This document shows, one piece after another, positions 59,215 to 64,000 of a stretch of 64,000 nt of DNA. The stretch spans positions 44,598,918-44,662,917 of the forward strand of contig OX439006.1 of the NCBI GenBank assembly GCA_949316495.1, read 5' to 3'. Origin of the DNA: Amphiduros pacificus. Lineage: Eukaryota; Annelida; Polychaeta; Phyllodocida; Hesionidae. A program made the position numbers and the translations under genes. Positions within the stretch are counted from its first letter, which is position 1, and each line of letters begins with the position of its first letter. The notes below the pieces were generated by a model that had not been told where the DNA came from, did no database searches, and saw nothing but the letters and a program-made list of their open reading frames with translations.

Positions 59215-59670
59215 ATCACATTTATAGTACCATTGTTGTTTCCAGGCTGGTCTGCTGGTCAACCAAGGAGGACCTCTTTTACAGGTATATCCCGGGCCCT
59301 AGATGGTTGGCCGACAGATGTACATTACAATTACACAAAGACATAATCAAATTACACAAAGACATAATTAAATATGCACTAGAGAATTGGTTGAACCTCA
59401 TTACTTATTATTATCATTATGAAAGGGTTTGCGCAGAATGACCAGAAGTTTATCCTGGGCGTCTAAATTATAAAATATTGTTTATCACAAAGGCCAACAT
59501 GTGCACTGAGTTCAACCATTCTCCAGGGAAAAAAATTAATTATATGAAATATTATTTATCTATCATTGCTTAAACTTAGATTTACAATTTATCCCTAAAT
59601 TTATGAAATATCATTAACCAATTATATTTGTACTGAGATTTAATATTTGTTGGGTCACAATATTGCCCTT
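59215..59670 (+). repeat. Dispersed repeat R2, copy b
   Basis: Partner of 55011-55400, about 65 bp longer because of insertions such as a duplicated ACACAAAGACATAAT. The two copies flank the foldback element and SINE at a distance. Confidence 0.85.
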
Positions 59671-59779
59671 CCCAATGAAAGTCCCCTATCATACCCTCCA
59701 AGAAGAATTATAATATAAGCAGAGATGGGCTGATTTTTTTTAACATTACGTGTCATTACATATTTTTCCCTCAAGCCAA

Positions 59780-60260
59780 CATACCTGACAAAAAGAGGAA
59801 AGTCTCAGGTGAGGGTACCAGCGGTAGAGATTAAAAATATGAGCTGGCGTCATGCTGGGAACACTTGCTCACTGAGATTAGTACTCAGATTAGTGGGGTG
59901 TGTGGTCACTTTCACATGTCAAAAATAGTGGGCAAATCACTGTACACACATCTTAGCATTATTACTACACATGTTTCTTTAATCAAATTGTGATTTTATT
60001 TTACAATTAAAATAATGATTGCAATATTTGAATTTATTTCAAACATAGAAATTTTAATTCTATATTGTTGATAGTGTTTAAACAACTGTGAAACCAGAGA
60101 ACTATTTTGGAGGCATTGACATCATTTCCAAGAGGTGATCTTTGCACATATGAGTACATGCATTGTTGGCTGATCTCACTGGACAACAGAGAAATGCACT
60201 TACAGGTGACATGTGACCTGTTGATTTCCATCCTATCAGTGACTGATATGGTCATATATT
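59780..60260 (+). repeat. Dispersed repeat R1, copy c (left piece)
   Basis: Matches the reverse complement of 28035-28490, and its end matches the start of 39030-39400. It is broken at 60260 by the insertion of the 60261-62515 element. Confidence 0.75.
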
Positions 60261-62515
60261 CACTGGGGGGATACTGGATTCGGTAACTGCAGTTATTGAA
60301 TCAAAATGGCAGACCCTGCACCAGATCAGAAATCTCAGCCACTTGTTTTTCATCTTTCCTGGGGTTAATGATAACTGCTACCATGACCAAGTGCTTCAGT
60401 TTAGTATATAAATACAGTATAATGAACATGATTCACATAGTTTTACTAGTAATGTGAAAAAGAGGGAATGTAGTTTTACTCATGATACGGTAATTGTACA
60501 TGCATGATTTGGTAATTGTAGTCTGCTCCATGTAGATGATTCGGTAACTGTTGAATGATTTGGTAGCTGCTATATGTGTATGCCAACAAAATATCAATGT
60601 TAATATGTACTTATAAGCAAACAATAATAGAAAAGCTACCAGAACAATATGCTCTGTATAATGACTGCAGGGATGTATAATGTGTTGCAATCCTGTGGTT
60701 GCAGTGTTCATTGTAACTGTAACTATAATATGACATGTTCACTTTTTCAGCCATTATGTGTTACCATTGCACAAAAACTGGTAAAACAGAACTATATTCC
60801 ACCATGCTAAATCCAGCCGCCAGAATTTGCCTTTTACCATTCGGAAAGAAGAATTAGATAAAACCACTGGAACCAAAATATATAGATCTGTTCACTTTGG
60901 TTCATGGTGACAATTAATAAGGTGTTTGCAAATTAAATAATATAACATGGGAGTGTCGATTAGGTGGATCAAACAGGTGGTGAAATATGACATTCTACTT
61001 TCATACCAATTTCATGTCCAGTATAAATGCATTAGCAATGATTTTCAACAAGATATGATGTCTTAATAATCATCAATTCTCTATGAGCAAAATTATTTTT
61101 CTCCTATATGTCAACAAAATTTAGATTTGTTAGGTATTATTCAAGAAGTCAAGATAATTCAAAATTAATATTCTTTGTTAAAAGTCTGTTTCAATGTGAA
61201 AATTGAATACACAAGGTTTAATCTCAAGTTAATTAACATTAGGGGGAACAGGGACTCTTCATACAGAGGATCACAGCTGTATGAAATGTGTTGTTGATGG
61301 TTGCTAAGATACAAACAAGTAATACATCTCTATTTCGTTAATAAATAACCAAAGCACCATTATGACGTCATTTCTCCTTCAACTACATGAAATAGTAACA
61401 TACCAAAGTAAGCTAAATAGGTAACATTTCTGTCCAGAGGGGATAAATGTTGATATATACGCATGAACACATCATTTAGTGATCTTTTATGACTAATCCA
61501 TTAGGCAGTAGCTGCTGCATTCGACCTCATCGCTGCCCAGTGAAACAAAAATGAAAATATGATATTTCTCAAAATTTCCCATGCTTTTTATGACAAAATT
61601 GAGAAGTTTTGCAAGTTTAATTACCAAAATTTAAGAACAGGTTTACTCCAAATATTATTCTATTTTAGTTTGAATTGAGGGAATTTGATTAATGGTCTAT
61701 TTTTCCAAACTTTCTCCAAATTCAAGTCAAAAATTAACAAATGATGTCATAAATTTACATTTATTTGAATCATTTTATTTACAAAAACACAAATTACTTG
61801 AGTTCTAAGACATCTTTTAAAATTCTGTCTATTTAAACTAAATAACATCATTCTAGCTAAAGATTAATGCCTTAGATCTGCAGATTGCTAGTGTAGTAAC
61901 TGTTATTACCAAAAATGTTTTTCAAGTAAGTTCTATCCCTTCTTAAATCAAAACCCAAAAAACATATTTTTCTGAATTTTATTTCAATTTTAAATTTAAA
62001 ATGAGTAAAAATGATAAAATTAAAAAAAAACAAATTAAAAATCAAATCAAAAGAAAAATTCATCCCAAAGCATTTGATATATTAAAGGCTGAAATCCGTT
62101 TTGTAGTTATTTTCATGCCAAACAATTATCTTGCACCATGTTAATTTTTGGGGTTCAAATGACTTTTTTAAGTGGGTAAAAAGAACTTTAGAAGACACTA
62201 TTCCCCCTAACGATAATCCCATACAACCCCAGCTGGGGCTATCCTAGGAATATCTACATGTATACATACCATCTACTTGATGCAAAGATTCCATGGTACT
62301 CTGGTGATATCAATATGTTTATGTGTTTAAAGTAAAATAACAATCCAAGAAAATGGGATACCCATATTCTAAGATCAAGTACCTCTCAGTGATAAACAAT
62401 GATGATTGTATTCAATAAGCATCTAATAAGTGAGGACCCACAGCGCAGTTACCAAATCATGACACCTGGTGCAGGGTCTGCCATTTTGATTCGGTAACTG
62501 TAGTTACCCCCAGTG
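60261..62515. mobile_element. 2.25-kb DNA element, CACTGGGGG ends, 5-bp target duplication
   Basis: The left end CACTGGGGGGATACTGG and the right end (reverse complement CACTGGGGGTAACTACAG) share CACTGGGGG and then GAATCAAAATGGCAGACC and CTGCACCAG after a spacer of different length. ATATT repeats outside both ends (60256-60260 and 62516-62520). The motif TGATTYGGTAAYTG occurs several times near the left end (60276, 60483, 60508, 60537, 60556) and again near the right end, like transposase subterminal sites. No transposase gene was seen, so it is non-autonomous. A CAC start with 5-bp duplication recalls Transib; EnSpm/CACTA and Chapaev also start CAC but use other duplication lengths. Confidence 0.82.
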
Positions 62516-62830
62516 ATATTGACAATTCCACATTTTGAAGTTCTTGAATATTGTTTTGGAATATATAATATACCAATCTGATGGAATGTATTTGAGAATG
62601 AGCATTGTTTGCAGGTATATTTTAAGGGTTGATGAATTGTAACAACACCTTGGATAGGTACAGTCCATGTTTATTTTTAAATGTGAATGCAGGCTATATG
62701 TTGAGTGGGCAATCTTGCCATGAGAAAAGGGTCAAAGCATATCATCAGACCTGTGAGACAGATGATAATGCTGAAACACTTGGAACTATTGCATTGCACT
62801 GGATATATTCATAGATGCTCAACGTTGGCC
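62516..62830 (+). repeat. Dispersed repeat R1, copy c (right piece)
   Basis: Continues R1 after the insertion: AATCTTGCCATGAG, ATCAGACCTGTGAGAC and CTTGGAACTATTGCATTGCA match 39100-39400. Confidence 0.75.
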
Positions 62831-62919
62831 TCATGATCACCTTACTCGAAGTTTAAAGTCTATGATAAACTCTTGAAATTGGATCCATGTTATAATTCTT
62901 TTTTTGTCTGAACTATAAT

Positions 62920-63785
62920 AAAATTGGAATATGAAAATTTCATATTTCTTTTCTGCATAAAGTTACTATTTTTATATTTTCTATGTTGGCAAAAAACATA
63001 TTCAATTCCACATGTTCTGACATGCATATTGTGCCAAATATTACCCCAGTATGAAGATTTTATATTTGTCTACTATTTAAAGTCAGTATTATTCATATTG
63101 TCTATGTTTGCAAAATAAAATAATAAAATTTATATTCTATTGATGTGCAAATTACTCAATAAGAACTCCAATATAAAGATTTCATCTTTTTTGTTTTTTG
63201 GTATCAAATCATTTTTATTATTTTATATTCTTCTGCATTTGCAATAGACATATAAATTTATGTTTTCTGAAGTCCATATCACTCAGAACCCCAATATCAC
63301 GATTTCACCTTCAGTATGAAAATAATACTTTTCCCAATCAGGATTCGAACCCTGGACCTTTAGCACAGAAGACAGATATCACTGAGCCATGTATCACCCT
63401 GTGTCAGTACTGTAGAAAACTTTGAGTCACAGCATTGTACATGAAAATTAAAAATTTTCCATTTCTTTGATAATAAAGATATTTTACTTTCTTTTTTTAA
63501 ATTCTCCATTTGCAAAAAAAAAAACGCATTTTATGTGTTTTGACTTTCAATTTGGTCTAAAAAGATCCCAACATGAAGTTTTCACCTTCTAGATCTATCA
63601 AAACCAAAAAATGTTTCAATTCTATATGTTCTGATGTGCATGTTGCAAAAATAAAACTTCAAGATGAAGATTTCAGTTTCAGCATGAATAAAAAAAAAGA
63701 GAAAAAAGATATTTGTTCCTGGTGGCAATGGAACTCCAGACCTTTAGCATGGGAGACAGATGTCTTACCCACTGAGCCATTTTGA
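62920..63785. repeat. Satellite-like monomers with embedded tRNA-like units
   Basis: Units of about 115-125 bp (TATGAAGATTT, TTTATATTTTCTATGTT, TGCAAAAAAC..., CATGTTCTGA, TGCATAT) match the reverse complement of 57760-58015. Two minus-strand tRNA-like segments about 370 bp apart (63330-63398 and 63714-63781) interrupt the array. Both carry GGCTCAGTG, then ATCTGTCT, GCTAAAGGTC and a box-B-like GGGTTCGAATCC or GGAGTTCCATTGC. The second would have loop CTCCCAT (Gly-CCC-like). Neither has a convincing acceptor stem, so they are tRNA-derived repeat parts rather than tRNA genes. Confidence 0.65.
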
Positions 63786-64000
63786 ATAGTATGATTTGAC
63801 CTTCTCACTGGTACATCACACAAATAGTCAACATCTTTATCACTTTGTCAAGTTATTTTATAAAGGCATATTCAGTTATTTCACACAACATCCAAAGTTA
63901 AATTTATAGAGTAAAATTTTCCAAAAATATGTTTGTCTAAGATGATTTCAATAGTAATGCAAACAGATCAAAAGAAACAAATATCTATAACTCACCGCTC

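Noticed and set aside
55011-59670. Direct repeats as ends of a retroelement
   Set aside because: The R2 copies differ strongly, no reverse transcriptase, capsid or primer site lies between them, and the interior is explained by a foldback element and a SINE.

Overview
The window is eukaryotic nuclear DNA, most likely from a marine mollusc or a related lophotrochozoan. It is AT-rich with long AT-rich introns, GT-AG splice sites, conserved animal housekeeping genes, tRNA-derived SINEs ending in AAAC repeats, a CR1/Jockey-like LINE, and many microsatellites. The phylum is an inference from repeat style and protein similarity.

The first 20 kb is the gene-rich part. POLR2K (three coding exons, + strand) and NMD3 (ten coding exons, + strand, about 509 aa) can be rebuilt completely. 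They are followed on the - strand by intronless TMEM60 and by a 539-aa acidic protein that I do not recognise. The promoter of that last gene shows TATA, CRE-like, CCAAT and E2F-like sites. From 25 to 31.4 kb lie two - strand paralogues of an unrecognised single-pass membrane protein family, with a conserved transmembrane segment and cytoplasmic tail but divergent ectodomains. A 67-aa membrane ORF with an NRF-1 palindrome in its promoter sits at 43 kb, and one 3' exon of a HNK-1/CHST-type carbohydrate sulfotransferase at 44.6-45.5 kb.

From 31 kb on, repeats dominate: (TA)n tracts, a 21-bp minisatellite, two good SINE copies with target duplications, and then, from 43.8 to 62.5 kb, a nest of mobile elements. 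The central one is a Crypton-like tyrosine-recombinase transposon (52229-54538). It has an intact R-HxxR-H-Y catalytic set, one homopolymer frameshift, an intron, and one end closed by a roughly 150-bp hairpin. Short relatives (43862-44310, 51847-51936, 51974-54682) share the ends, and the coding copy has inserted into one of them. A second DNA element with inverted repeats over 400 bp long (45705-51844) carries a near-complete LINE and a separate LINE fragment. A foldback-like element (55956-58343) has inverted tandem-repeat arms and 9-bp flanking repeats. A 2.25-kb element with CACTGGGGG ends and 5-bp flanking repeats (60261-62515) split an older dispersed repeat.

No retrovirus, LTR element, Polinton or toxin gene was seen. 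The strongest candidate for something undescribed is the hairpin-ended tyrosine-recombinase family together with its short derivatives; the second is the membrane-protein paralogue pair.
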